From: Symsagittifera roscoffensis
Taxonomy: Eukaryota > Xenacoelomorpha > Acoela > Convolutidae
Direction of reading: 5' to 3'
NCBI RefSeq assembly: GCF_963678635.1
Contig: NC_087067.1
Span: 40,446,379-40,510,378, forward strand
DNA length: 64,000 nt
The stretch's first letter is position 1; each line of letters begins with the position of its first letter. The position numbers were made by a program, and so were the translations under genes. Shown here piece by piece: positions 41,901-52,725 of this stretch. The notes under the pieces are model-generated. The model did no database searches, was not told where the DNA came from, and was given only the letters and a program-made list of their open reading frames with translations.

Positions 41901-43967
41901 GTTCAGTTTTAGTCCCTGTTTCTTGGGTTCCTCTTTGTCTTCTGCTTTTGTCGTTTTACCCAGGACATTAAAACTTTCCCGAAGATCTGTGCTCTCCAGC
42001 TCCGACCTTACCCATTGCTCCACTTCTTTCGTGGCTAGGTCCTGTTTGACATTCTGCAGCGCTGTCCTTGCCGCCAGGCCGTAATCCACCTTGAGTGGGC
42101 TAGACGACTCTGCTTCGAGGTTCGAGGCTACCACCTCGTCAGGCCATGTCTTAACCTTTTTGGTCGTGAAGGTGCTCGGTGTAGTCTCCTTTCTCCGAGA
42201 TTCAGCCTCGTTCATCAGACGTGCTCGACTGGCCTTGACACCCGAAAGCGCCTCTTCATGGCGGGGATGTTTCGCGTCCGCTACTGCATCCCAAAATTGA
42301 GTACAATCCGACTTGAAGTGTCCCTCCAAATTACAGAAGAAACACCTCGGACCATATTTCATGATGAGCCCTCTGACGTACTCTTCATGATCCTCGTCGG
42401 TCGCGTCGGCGTCCTCGAGAAAGTAGCCTATGGCCTTCATGTTCTGTTTGTATGCAGAACACGCGAAAACGTGATGGTCCATCGAACCACAATTCGCACA
42501 CGACCTCCTCTTATCCATGTCATCGCGAGGTTTGTACCAACTGGAATTCGCACCAGTGTTTGTCCCGCTATAGTTGCCATAATTGCTGTAACGGTTTTGC
42601 GCCCTCGGTTTTATTAGTAAATACTGGCGTGACTTCATACGCAAGTCATCGGGCGTGGGTACCTGGTCAAGCGACAGGGTGAAGTGAGTGGCCAACATCG
42701 TCTTCAACTCCTCACTCCTTACTCCATCCATAAACTTCGAAGCAATCGCCAAGTTTCGCTCGGATATTCTCTCATCCGGGTTGCTTCTCCTCCTGAGCAA
42801 TTCAAGGTCGTCCAAGAATTTATCTATTGATTCTTCATCTCTCTGACGCCTCTTCTCGAACTTCACCATAGCCTGGTGCCCTTGTACTCCAGAGCCGAAA
42901 CGATTCAGCAGGATGTCGAATATCTTGCGAGCGCTGTCTCTCTCATTGGCTCTTTTCGCCATTACACAACTTAATGCAGTACCCTCCAGGTTGCTTGTCA
43001 GCGCGCTGCACTCTTGTTTCTTGGAGAGATTCTCTTCCTCAAAGTGTAACTTCATCACCTCTATCCAAGTATCAACGCAGCCGTCTGACTCGTCTTTATA
43101 TGACTTCGGCTTTTTCAGTGTTCTTCTTGACCTCTCTCCTCTCTCGGTTGACTTCGAGAGCTTGGTGATGAATGTTTCAAGAGATCTGTTCAGAGGCTCA
43201 AACATCGAGGCATACATCGTTGTGTCTTGTGAGACTGTAGTCAGATCTGGTACTGAACTGACTTGTGGCACGGTTGGCAATCTTGTCTCCGGGGTGGCAT
43301 CTGCCTCCGGCGGGACTGGATTCGTCCAGCCAGGCCTCTGCGGGGCTGCCCTTGGCCGCTCCTTGTTTCTATGTTCGTAATTCGTTCTCGAGCCTTGCTG
43401 GGCTCTGGCACTGTAGCCCGTATCATCTCCAACATTCGCATGGCGTGAGCGCTCCCTTGAGTTGGAGTGCTCCTGCCAACTACTCCCATTTAAGATCGCG
43501 TCAAGCTTCCCCATCATCAAGTCAGATTTGGCGTCCAACCTCTTTTCCAGGCCAGTCATCGTTTGGGCGTAGGTATTATCATGATCATTCAATAATCGCT
43601 CAATCTCTCTTGTCATCCTAGCCTCTCTTTCCTCCGACTCTTTGTTTGCCTGTGCCAGGCTCTCAGCCAGGCATTGATCGGTGTTACGAATCAATTGAGC
43701 CTGATCAAACTTCGCCTGCGACTTCACGTGCGTTAGCTCATCTTTCAAACTCTCTCGACCATGGTGAGCTCTCTCGTCAACTTGATCTCTCCGCTTAGTC
43801 ATGTCCCGCCTCAATTCATCCAGGCCATTCATCACACCAGCGAACATGTCACTTATGTCAGCAGCTGCCCCCAATGGCGGGATTAGCCCCAGAGAAGACG
43901 AGGTCAATTGCGGCTGTAGCCTAGTACTCGATGACGCACCGCCCTTTTGCTTGTGCATTGACGTCAT
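38955..43967 (-). CDS. Gypsy Gag-Pol: Gag, protease, RT, RNase H
   Basis: 1,670 codons uninterrupted. Domains: coiled-coil region ~40-160; retrotransposon Gag capsid-like domain ~285-430; two CCHC zinc knuckles, CANCGSMDHHVFAC (490-503) and CFFCNLEGHFKSDC (542-555); aspartic protease with DTGA at 852-855 and ILGRDF at 925-930; reverse transcriptase ~1200-1400 with LDLGSEFWQV (Asp1272) and YVDD at 1337-1340; RNase H with D1487, E1532 and D1557. All catalytic residues are present. The protein packages RNA, cleaves itself and makes cDNA in cytoplasmic particles. Gag and Pol share one frame here, with no shift between knuckles and protease. The start is the first ATG after an in-frame TGA (43,992-43,994). 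Confidence 0.95.
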   Translation of the reverse strand: MTSMHKQKGGASSSTRLQPQLTSSSLGLIPPLGAAADISDMFAGVMNGLDELRRDMTKRRDQVDERAHHGRESLKDELTHVKSQAKFDQAQLIRNTDQCLAESLAQANKESEEREARMTREIERLLNDHDNTYAQTMTGLEKRLDAKSDLMMGKLDAILNGSSWQEHSNSRERSRHANVGDDTGYSARAQQGSRTNYEHRNKERPRAAPQRPGWTNPVPPEADATPETRLPTVPQVSSVPDLTTVSQDTTMYASMFEPLNRSLETFITKLSKSTERGERSRRTLKKPKSYKDESDGCVDTWIEVMKLHFEEENLSKKQECSALTSNLEGTALSCVMAKRANERDSARKIFDILLNRFGSGVQGHQAMVKFEKRRQRDEESIDKFLDDLELLRRRSNPDERISERNLAIASKFMDGVRSEELKTMLATHFTLSLDQVPTPDDLRMKSRQYLLIKPRAQNRYSNYGNYSGTNTGANSSWYKPRDDMDKRRSCANCGSMDHHVFACSAYKQNMKAIGYFLEDADATDEDHEEYVRGLIMKYGPRCFFCNLEGHFKSDCTQFWDAVADAKHPRHEEALSGVKASRARLMNEAESRRKETTPSTFTTKKVKTWPDEVVASNLEAESSSPLKVDYGLAARTALQNVKQDLATKEVEQWVRSELESTDLRESFNVLGKTTKAEDKEEPKKQGLKLNVISGKTFGMTKAGTKIMSIISVAGHQVVKNLSEPPEITLVHLDIYADYLKEKDPKVDSRAVRALLTTGGPRLMKVDGHYIDVHGPYPILMNVDGINIYTKAHITDANDHIGRIYIGQEELKVRRIGHNAMLEQDAVHIGCEADLAAHVLDVQGRQLSVKGLLDTGAVVSVMPVKTWTDMGFERSDLIPTNIRLAAANQGAIYVSGRTPIISLQLGGRHLWLSFLVVENLDESDQFILGRDFVRNFDVTIDLNDGWIRIKDPERKYEKRPLNKILINQAKVPIFLDRKVRLKPNHAVVATFRMRNLNELSNDRQVCLVPNPNSKSSAILGRSFSLTQSGLCVSVLLNTEATTVTIQRGKKLGYALPLNTDFQSVENLKKFDVTKCPLHANQECIMKRVNELKSSRKLFSMKSETDDGLSSCSNFPERPTEAELAVNKPVLPEIEHLKGKISDKELDSLRAVLNRNADVFSTHKADIGCCNFVEHEIEIEERSVPHREGARRMTPNKSEACRKEIEMLMEYDMIEPSKSPWACGVVMAKKKGGQLRFCCDFRYLNAVTIKDAYPIPRIDESLSKLGDAKFFTTLDLGSEFWQVPLRKQDREKTGFACELGLFQWKRMPFGLCNATATFQRLMAQALTSVTKKYGNLIMCYVDDVVVATPTLEDHIERLEEVLSCMKQAGLKCKPSKCEILRDSIKYLGRLVDKHGVRPDPEAVKAVLTWKAPKTDTQLMSFLGFANYYREFIKGYADKIYPMQRLMRNKGKKFTWTDEAQVSFDNIKRELCEAPVLGMPTEKGMFVLDTDASVVAISGILHQEQKWNGRTVLRPIAYGSKVLSDTEMKYGSPKAEMFAVITFVEKYRAYLGSAPFKLRVDNRALAWLKTYSMDQSYIGRWIVRLDGYHMIIEHRTRDKHQNADSLSKKTEFYERLEEKQANQSEIRDGFSFLDKETYDKLPLTRWLDKSGHPIPGHPDLPLETAADPTWYSKN

Positions 43968-43991
43968 CAGTCTGTCAAACGTTGATGATGC

Positions 43992-44561
43992 TCACATCGT
44001 TATCCCATCTGACATAGGCCTGGTCGGCGAGGCAGAAGACGCCTCCCTGCTCATGTCGTTCCTTGGGCACGGTGTGAAGTTCACATCCGGATGGGTTATT
44101 TCCGGTTGGTCGTAACTAGAGGATAGACCTCCGGCTTGTAGCGACGTCACGCGCTCATCGTACAAAGACTTCCAACTTTTCTTTGCCTTCGAGAACGTCT
44201 GCTCTTCACCTGGACTCATACTCGACATCATCGCGTTGTTGCTCTGCTTGGCCAAAAATGAGTGTGTACTTGTCGGATGTGAAGGTCCCTTTCTCCATTT
44301 ATAGCTCTTAGTCTCTGATTTGGACATTCCCCTGTACAACACTTCCTCCCGAGGTTCGACCTCGGGACGCTCCGATGTCTCCTCTGTCCTCTCGACTTCC
44401 TCCCGTTCGAGGATCTCGTCTGGCTCAAAGTCGGGTCGAATGAGCGTTCGCTCCCCTTCGTCAAAGAGATCCGCCAGCGTTTCGCTCGCAGGCCCGGCCT
44501 CGGCGCTCCGCCCTTGATTGCCATCGAGGTTTTTCTCGCTCCTTAATTTCATTTCGCTCAC
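43992..44561 (-). CDS. Gag N-terminal ORF, same frame as Gag-Pol
   Basis: 189 residues ending in a single TGA. Beyond it the same frame continues without another stop into Gag-Pol (8 codons to its first ATG). It is acidic and disordered (EILEREEVERTEETSE), with a Lys/Ser-rich middle, and no fold is recognised. It is either a matrix-like leader joined to Gag by TGA readthrough, a separate small ORF, or an N-terminus cut off by a mutation. Confidence 0.6.
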   Translation of the reverse strand: MSEMKLRSEKNLDGNQGRSAEAGPASETLADLFDEGERTLIRPDFEPDEILEREEVERTEETSERPEVEPREEVLYRGMSKSETKSYKWRKGPSHPTSTHSFLAKQSNNAMMSSMSPGEEQTFSKAKKSWKSLYDERVTSLQAGGLSSSYDQPEITHPDVNFTPCPRNDMSREASSASPTRPMSDGITM

Positions 44562-47500
44562 TGAAAGATCAGGTTGACCTTTAGTCGATTCGTCTTCAGC
44601 AAACGCGTCGGAAGCGCTGCTAAACGAGGTTTGGCTACGCCTAGTTTTAAATTTCCCTGTGCTTCCCTTGCTTAGCCTGGGAATTTTAGTAGTCGATCCT
44701 AGCGAGTCCCTGCGTAGTTTTTAACAAAATGAAAATATTCGTAATTTGATGGCAATGCAAACGTACCACAAACAAGATCTAGTTAAATCACTTAACGCTG
44801 CCTACTCGATTCCGTCAATATCAAAATGTCTCTTAGATCTCTCACGACTAAACTAGTGACTCAGCTAAAGTTACACACAGGGTCTACCCAGTATTGATAT
44901 AATGCTAACTCAACCCTGTTGTATAGTATAATAGTATCACTAAGTTTCCACAAGATATAATCGACACACAAAACACAATCGATAATCAGATAAGAATATC
45001 CTACAGGTGACAGCGACCTTTCATCAGTATCAATTTACGGCCACTTTCTTATCAAGTCACTGCGTTGTTAAAATCAAACAATCTTTGGTAAAAAGCAGTG
45101 ATGATTCAGAAATAGATAAATAAAACTTAGTCTTAAAGAAAAAGACTTCCCCCAATCGGAACGATCCGAAAGAACGAAGCCCAGGACACAGTCTTCTCAA
45201 GTGGGTGTGTATCTGCCTAATACACCCACCGAGGTCTTTCTTTATTTGTTCCCGGATTGCCCGAACTTTTCTATTAATTAGATCAAGGCAACCGCACAAC
45301 CAAAATCACAATCAAAAAAAAAAAAAAATTTTGTTCGGGTACTTCTGATACACCCGATCTAGAATCCAAAGTTGATCACAAATTTCCGGGTCAAGATGGA
45401 CTCTTATGATCCTAATATGCTTTAAATTAAATGGATAATTTCCTTTTCCTAAATTGCCACAGAAGGTTTACTCAAGTCTCTAACAAGGAAGATCGTTAGA
45501 AGGTTTAAGACACTCCGGAGGGTTACCTCGTAGGGTACCTTGATCACCCAACTTACTTCGGAGGGTACCTTAATCACCCAAGTTACTTCGTAGGGTCCCC
45601 CTAAATTTACTAAGGAGGGTCAATAAGATGCTTAATATGCTCCGGAGGGTTACTTCGGAGGGTACCTCCAAAATTTTCAAATTTTGATCTCGCTTAGAAG
45701 GTTCTCCCACTAGCTTCAAAAAGCGTCAAAACAAGCTAGGAGCTCTAAGGGGAGCTGTTTTAACTTCTTTGGGTGATCTCGTGGAAATCTTCCACTTAAG
45801 GAGGGTTGCTAAGGGGTTTAGCTGACTCCGGAGGGTCACTTCGGAGGGTTCCCCCAAAATCAAGAAAAAGGGTTATGTCACCGCAGTAAAGCCTCTGAGA
45901 GCGGTCTACCTGTCTTAAAACTAGGTTGGCTGACTCGGTCAACCTTTCCAGTAGGATAAAAGGTGATTTTATCAAAATCTTATGCCGCTCGGAGGGTTCC
46001 TCGTGATTTGGACCCTTAACAAATTCTGAAAAGTTTTTCTTTTCCGAAATAATCAATCCCCAAAACGGTTGTGATTCGGAAAAGTGGTAAAAAGCGTCGA
46101 GTTATGGTACCAAAATTATCCCGATCGGATAACTAGTCTTTGAGAAATCGCCAAAAACGCGTTCGTCAAAATGGCCTTTTTTCACCACCTGTATAGGTTC
46201 TGAAAGACTTTTTCCGCAATTCCGGTCGAAAGTGCCTAAAAATACTTGAAATGAGCGTAGTAGCCCTGTACGGCACTGGAATAATGCAAAAAACCGGACC
46301 AAAATTGGTTTAGAAACAAAAATTTGGCCAAAAACTATCAAATTTGGACCCTCCGATTCCTTCCTTTTCCAAACCTTAAGTCGTTAGCTCTATCCACGGA
46401 GCTACTCGGAGGGTTACCCAAAAATTTCTCTAGTAACCGAGCACGTTATTCTAGCACGCTCCTAACGCAAAAAATTTTATTGCTCTAACTCTAAAAACTC
46501 AAAAACTCGATCCCCAAAACAGATTGACAAAATACAGAAAATTATCAAAACTTTGATCGAAAAATTTCCGTTTTTCTAACTTCTATTGAGTCTTTGCTCA
46601 CGCGGTTTCTTTAATGAAGGGGGTCGAACTACGTAGCTACTCTCTATATAAAAGCTTTTTGCCTATCGGAAAAGCTCGGATATCCGAAAGTTTGGGGGTC
46701 TACAGTTTGATCGAAAATCGATGATTTTCGACAGAATTGGGTGTTTTTTGGGTCTAATTTAGGAGATATGTAATATGTAATAAGGATAATAACCTATTAG
46801 TAGTCGTTAATGAATAGTACTATACCCTCCTTTGCACCAAAATACCCGAATTAAGACCCTTAACTCGGAAATTTGTAATCGATGGAGGGTACAATCGGAC
46901 CGCGCCAATCGTGCCCCCCACCACTTAAGTTTTAACGAAATAGTATCCAAACGATACTAAAATTGCTTCAACGATACCCAACAGTCGTTGCGGATGTTGT
47001 CCTTGATGTCCCTGTTGAGTGTGGAACACGTTGATCAGCTATCCACTCTACCCTCCGGCCACCGGCAAAATCACCATTAACGTGCTTAAACACTCAAATT
47101 ACACTCGAGGGAGGGTATCCAACCCTTCACCAAAACATACAATCTTTCTATCAGAAACGATGTAAATCAATCTGAAACAACAACAAATAGGAAGGTCAGA
47201 TCACATCTCGTCCGGAAATAACATATAAACTGTCACTTTACATTTTTTACTGTTTTTGGTCTTTTTTGGATTTTTTCACTGTTTTTTGTACTTTTCTGTT
47301 TTTAAATAAATTTATTTTTGGCTTTTTCTTGGTTATACACTATTTTTGTTTGGTTTTACACTTTCTCTTTAATTGTTTTTGGTCCTGGGACCTCAGGACA
47401 AGCGGGCTCTAGATTTCCCACCTAACCCTCCGGCCCCCGGAATTTTCGGTGTTAACTAAGTTAAAAAGCTAAATAGTACTAGGCGGAGGGTACGCACCTT

Positions 47501-47639
47501 CCCCCTAGTACACTAAAGGTCATTAAGGCCTGTAACTCGGACATACGCCCGGAGCAGAGGGTTCGTCGTGGAAACGTTTGCTGATCATGATGGTCTCGTG
47601 CCGTCAACAGGCCCACCAGTGGCGCCATAAAAACGTCTA
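44562..47639 (-). other. ~3-kb leader of the 21-kb element
   Basis: No gene is visible. The last bases before the LTR contain ATGGCGCCACTGG, the likely primer-binding region, shared with the plus-strand element. Between about 45.4 and 47.6 kb the motif GGAGGGT (plus strand; ACCCTCC in element sense) occurs at least 14 times, often as CTCCGGAGGGT or TTCGGAGGGTACC, plus about four times inverted. Such a long structured leader could hold packaging or translation-control signals. Confidence 0.6.
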
Positions 47640-48301
47640 TGTAACATTCGCTCAAATACTACACAGCGACGGAGCGTAGAAAAAGTACCTATTAACGACT
47701 GGCAGGCGTCAGTTACCTTAATCCTACTCGTTTTTCACCGTCTCGACCTTGCCAGTTGATTTTCTGGTCTGTTTAGGGCAAAGTAAAAAGTTACCGTTTT
47801 TAGGCCATCAGTCAAACGACTTTTGATCAGCTTTCGTTTACATGCGAACACAACCACATAGCTGAGTCTCGGATCCTCAGACTACGTGATTGTCATTAAA
47901 AACACGGCTCGAACAACCTATTTTAACATATTTTTGTGTGACAGTTCTATATTAAATCCATTGGAGATGGATTGACCCTTTCCTCTTTCTAGCTACTCAT
48001 GTTCTGAAATATCAAACAATAACGGTGTTAATTAAGAGATCTATGACATTCCAGCAGCTATAAAGTTAGTTTATACAGTCCCTTCACATAGAACAGTCTC
48101 TGGGGGACCAAGCCTCCGCTCCCGTAATATTCCTGAGATAACGCTCTTATCTCCTATAATTCGTGTCCCGGGAGGGCTCCGTGGTGTATTTCTTCCCCCA
48201 CTGAAGCCTCCTTCTCCACCAATATCTGTTAACAAGTGTCTTATCGTGCGTTGTTGCCACGATAAGAGGCTTCGTATTTTCCGTCTCTGGTACGACTGTT
48301 T
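47640..48301 (-). repeat. 5' LTR of the 21-kb element
   Basis: Matches 27,204-27,867 with about six substitutions and a 2-nt gap. Its outer edge stops about 6 bp before the CACA end inferred for the other LTR, and the next bases are LINE-A. So a deletion seems to have removed the LTR tip plus ~460 bp of LINE-A. Confidence 0.9.
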
Positions 48302-49248
48302 GTCTCCGATTCTATCAGCACTTCATGAGTAATTGGTACATTTACATCGAACTTTTTTTGAATTGTAAATTATATATTTTTTTTAGTTGAGAAATTCATT
48401 ATCAATATGTACATTAAATAGCATCATATTTATCGAAAGCAACTCATCGAGTTAGTAACCTAATTGTTGGCACAAGAAACACCTTGTGAATTGTTAAGAG
48501 CTCGTCTAGATATTTTCTGAACTGTTTCTTTAATTTTTTTGTTCAAACGGATACTGGGTGTCCTGATCGGCAAACTGTTTTTTGTTCTTTTTGTGACTTG
48601 TGCTTAAAATACAATTTTTAGTACCGGATTCAGAACATCCTGGTACGCTTGAAATATCTACCTTCTACTTCTTAACAGTTTTTGTTCAATTTTACTCTTT
48701 TTTTTGTTCAATTTTACTTTACATTTATCGGATTCCGGGTATCCTGGTTTGTTGCTGAAGTCTGAAGAAGGCAAAAACATCAACCATATTGCATATGTGT
48801 TTTTTTTGCGTTCAAATATTTTTTTTATTCAAATTGTAAATTAAATTTTTTTTAGTTGAGAGTTTCATAATCAATTTGTACATCAAATAACATCAAATTT
48901 GTCGAAAACAACTCATCGAGTTACTAACCTAATTGTTAACACAAGAAACACCTTCTAAATTGTTGAGAGCTCTTCTAGATAGTTTCTGAACTGTTTCTGT
49001 ACATTTTTTGTTCAAACGGATACTCGGTGTCCTGGTCGGCAAATTGTTTTTTGTTCTCTCTGTGACTTGTGCTTAAAATACATTTTTGGTACCGTTTACC
49101 GAGTATCCTGGTACTCTTGAAATATCTACTTTTTACTTTTACTATTCTACCAGCAGTTTTTGTTCAAATGATATTACTTTTACCGGATACCGGGTATCCT
49201 GGTTTGTTGCTGAAGTCTAACATATCCTTGTAGTTTTTATCAGAAGGA
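48302..49248. repeat. LINE-A stub and two ~450-bp monomers
   Basis: 48,302-48,340 resumes LINE-A ORF1 ('gtctccgattctatcag'). Two monomers then follow (about 48,350-48,820 and 48,825-49,245), matching 21.8-22.69 kb, each with three GGATACC-type palindromes. The block is repeated at 51,491-52,437. Confidence 0.85.
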
Positions 49249-51220
49249 ACTTTTTTTTTTTTTTTTTTTTTTTTTCCAAATTCCGAAATTTCAAATTTCA
49301 ATTTGTTTTTATCAGTAGTCACAGTAATTTACAGAAGTTAGATTTGTTTCATAAATTATTGAGGCTATATTTGGTTTTTATTGATTAATTGCCAATTGGT
49401 TTCGGGAGATTCAAATTCTTTCCGATTTTCCCGGTTTTCTCCAGTTTACTCTTCGAAGTCGCTCGAATTAGCTGAGCAAAATGGGGATCTTCTCAACTGT
49501 GTTTCTGTATGCTTTTCATATAGTCTTGACAAATGTTTACAATGAAGTATTACAACTTGGCAAGTCGTGTGACATACTATCGTCATCGTTAAATAATGCT
49601 GTCTTCAATTGCTTCTGTAGATTCAATTGCTTGAGAAGGGGTTCGATAAAAACTATGAATAAAAATGCGGAAAGAGGGCAACCTTGTCTCACACCGCGAT
49701 GAATTTTGAAGCTGGCTGATAAAAAACCATTTATCTCAATTACTGCTTTTGAGTCTAAATACAAAGTTTCAATAGCTCTAACTGAAAACTCATCAAGGTT
49801 TAACCCTTTCAAAATTTTGATGAGAAGTGATCTGTCAACTCTGTCAAATGCTTTAGAAAAGTCTAATTTTACAGCACATGAACCTCGGGTAGCCAATCGT
49901 TCTGGAGTAATCGCTTTTTTCAACTTTCGTATTGCTGTGTGCATTTGTCTTCCAGGCAAATACGCGTGCTGATGGTTTTTTACAACTTTGCAAAGGTCAT
50001 TTTTAATTCGATTACAGACTACATGGGCAAAGATTTTCGCGTCAGTTTTCATAAGGCTGATGGGGCGAAAATCTTGTACTGCTATGGAATTTTCAGATTT
50101 CGGGAGCAGTTTGATTATTGCTAAATAAAAACTGTTTGGAAGTTTTCCACCATGAACAAAATGATTAAAAACTTTAGCTAAAATTGAACAAAACTCATCC
50201 GTGAAAGTCTTGTATAGCTTAGAAGTAAGGCCGTCTGGTCCAGGCGAGCTTTTCAAATTCAATTTGTTTATAGCCAAGTGAATTTCATCTTCTGTAAAGT
50301 AATTATAGCCATCATTCTCATTTTTTCGAGTTTATTTTTTGATAAAAAAGTCTTTAGAAGTTGATCGGAGTCTGTTGTAGAACTATTTGAAAAAATATTT
50401 GAAAAATACTTTCAAAATTGATTAGGAATATCCTCATCCGTATGATAAACGTTCTGATCCACTTGAATTCGCTTGATTGAGTTAATTGTGTTCTTTGATG
50501 TCCATTGACTACAAAATTTGGGAACACCCTCGAATGTATAGCTGAGAGTTTTCTGAATTTTTCGATAATCTGAAAAAAAATTTTCCTTGGAAACTTTTTG
50601 AAGTTGTTCCAGCACCAAATGATATTTTTCAATCAAATTAGGATTCGGACCTTTTCCGCTGTGAATGGAATCTCTGAGAACATTTTCGTGATACTTCAAT
50701 AAATTAAGTTCTTTCTGATCTACACGCTTTTTGTTCTCTTGAATAAACCTCAGAAGGTCACGAAAAATGTGCTTAAAATTTTCGTAACTACTTGGTGATT
50801 CATTTTCGTAAAAGTTTTTTAGGTCTTCACGAATTAAGCTGGCGTTGTTGTTTAAAATTTCTTCATTTAATTTCCAGTAACTAGGGCCGCGCTGATACAA
50901 GTTAGATGGCTTAACGAAAACGTGTAAGAGCAAATGATCAGATATTGATATCTGAATGCTTTGCATAGAATCATACTCTGTTTCGAATTTTATGAAAACA
51001 GAATCTATGCGTGCAAAAGTTTTATGTTGTTTGTCATAATGTGTATAATCACAAAAATCATTCTTGAGTGCAAAATCAACAAAACCAAAACAGTCAAGAA
51101 TTTGTTCTTTGAGGTGGGTAAATCGTTTGATACGTGCATCATTTAACTTAAGTATTGAAGAACTGTTAATATTATCATAACTCAGCGCATTAAAGTCACC
51201 CATCATGATAATTTTCGATT
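49249..51220 (-). pseudogene. Truncated duplicate of LINE-B 3' half
   Basis: First copy of the LINE-B portion inside the 3,189-bp duplication. The plus-strand poly-T at ~49,250-49,275 is the poly-A tail of a minus-strand LINE. Frames: RT 49,537-50,277 (246 codons) and the C-terminal endonuclease plus linker 50,412-51,206, which starts inside the GDFNAL motif. The N-terminal endonuclease is cut off by the duplication breakpoint, so this copy cannot make a complete protein. Confidence 0.9.
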
Positions 51221-52433
51221 TATGATCTATGACATTCCAGCAGCTATAAAGTTAGTTTATACAGTCCCTTCACATAGAACAGTCTCTGGGGGACCAAGCC
51301 TCCGCTCCCGTAATATTCCTGAGATAACGCTCTTATCTCCTATAATTCGTGTCCCGGGAGGGCTCCGTGGTGTATTTCTTCCCCCACTGAAGCCTCCTTC
51401 TCCACCAATATCTGTTAACAAGTGTCTTATCGTGCGTTGTTGCCACGATAAGAGGCTTCGTATTTTCCGTCTCTGGTACGACTGTTTGTCTCCGATTCTA
51501 TCAGCACTTCATGAGTAATTGGTACATTTACATCGAACTTTTTTTGAATTGTAAATTATATATTTTTTTTAGTTGAGAAATTCATTATCAATATGTACAT
51601 TAAATAGCATCATATTTATCGAAAGCAACTCATCGAGTTAGTAACCTAATTGTTGGCACAAGAAACACCTTGTGAATTGTTAAGAGCTCGTCTAGATAGT
51701 TTCTGAACTGTTTCTTTAATTTTTTTGTTCAAACGGATACTGGGTGTCCTGATCGGCAAACTGTTTTTTGTTCTTTTTGTGACTTGTGCTTAAAATACAA
51801 TTTTTAGTACCGGATTCAGAACATCCTGGTACGCTTGAAATATCTACCTTCTACTTCTTAACAGTTTTTGTTCAATTTTACTCTTTTTTTTGTTCAATTT
51901 TACTTTACATTTATCGGATTCCGGGTATCCTGGTTTGTTGCTGAAGTCTGAAGAAGGCAAAAACATCAACCATATTGCATATGTGTTTTTTTTGCGTTCA
52001 AATATTTTTTTTATTCAAATTGTAAATTAAATTTTTTTTAGTTGAGAGTTTCATAATCAATTTGTACATCAAATAACATCAAATTTGTCGAAAACAACTC
52101 ATCGAGTTACTAACCTAATTGTTAACACAAGAAACACCTTCTAAATTGTTGAGAGCTCTTCTAGATAGTTTCTGAACTGTTTCTGTACATTTTTTGTTCA
52201 AACGGATACTCGGTGTCCTGGTCGGCAAATTGTTTTTTGTTCTCTCTGTGACTTGTGCTTAAAATACATTTTTGGTACCGTTTACCGAGTATCCTGGTAC
52301 TCTTGAAATATCTACTTTTTACTTTTACTATTCTACCAGCAGTTTTTGTTCAAATGATATTACTTTTACCGGATACCGGGTATCCTGGTTTGTTGCTGAA
52401 GTCTAACATATCCTTGTAGTTTTTATCAGAAGG

Positions 52434-52464
<31 letters not shown>

Positions 52465-52725
52465 CCAAATTCCGAAATTTCAAATTTCAATTTGTTTTTA
52501 TCAGTAGTCACAGTAATTTACAGAAGTTAGATTTGTTTCATAAATTATTGAGGCTATATTTGGTTTTTATTGATTAATTGCCAATTGGTTTCGGGAGATT
52601 CAAATTCTTTCCGATTTTCCCGGTTTTCTCCAGTTTACTCTTCGAAGTCGCTCGAATTAGCTGAGCAAAATGGGGATCTTCTCAACTGTGTTTCTGTATG
52701 CTTTTCATATAGTCTTGACAAATGT

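Larger units (their letters stand above)
27204..48301 (-). mobile_element. 21.1-kb Gypsy LTR retrotransposon with extra ORFs
   Basis: Bounded by direct repeats of ~665 bp (27,204-27,873 and 47,640-48,301) that differ at about six bases and one 2-nt gap by eye, so the insertion is recent. In minus-strand order it holds: 5' LTR, ATGGCGCCACTGG block just inside (a likely primer-binding region), ~3-kb leader, a Gag N-terminal ORF, Gag-protease-RT-RNase H, an acidic linker, integrase, a macro-domain ORF, a ~0.5-kb gap with a splice acceptor, SGNH-hydrolase ORFs, four unknown ORFs, and the 3' LTR. Integrase after RNase H places it with Gypsy (Metaviridae). Most Gypsy elements are 5-12 kb. I see no envelope-like ORF with signal peptide and membrane anchor. 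Several ORFs are split by stops or frame changes, so this copy may not be fully active. Confidence 0.93.

Noticed and set aside
38955-43967. Many plus-strand open frames opposite Gag-Pol (for example 43,801-44,115 and 40,465-40,791)
   Set aside because: They are complements of a clearly coding minus strand with all retroviral motifs, and show no domain of their own.
44700-47640. GGAGGGT repeats as a CRISPR-like or minisatellite array
   Set aside because: Spacing is irregular, orientation is mixed and the window is clearly eukaryotic.
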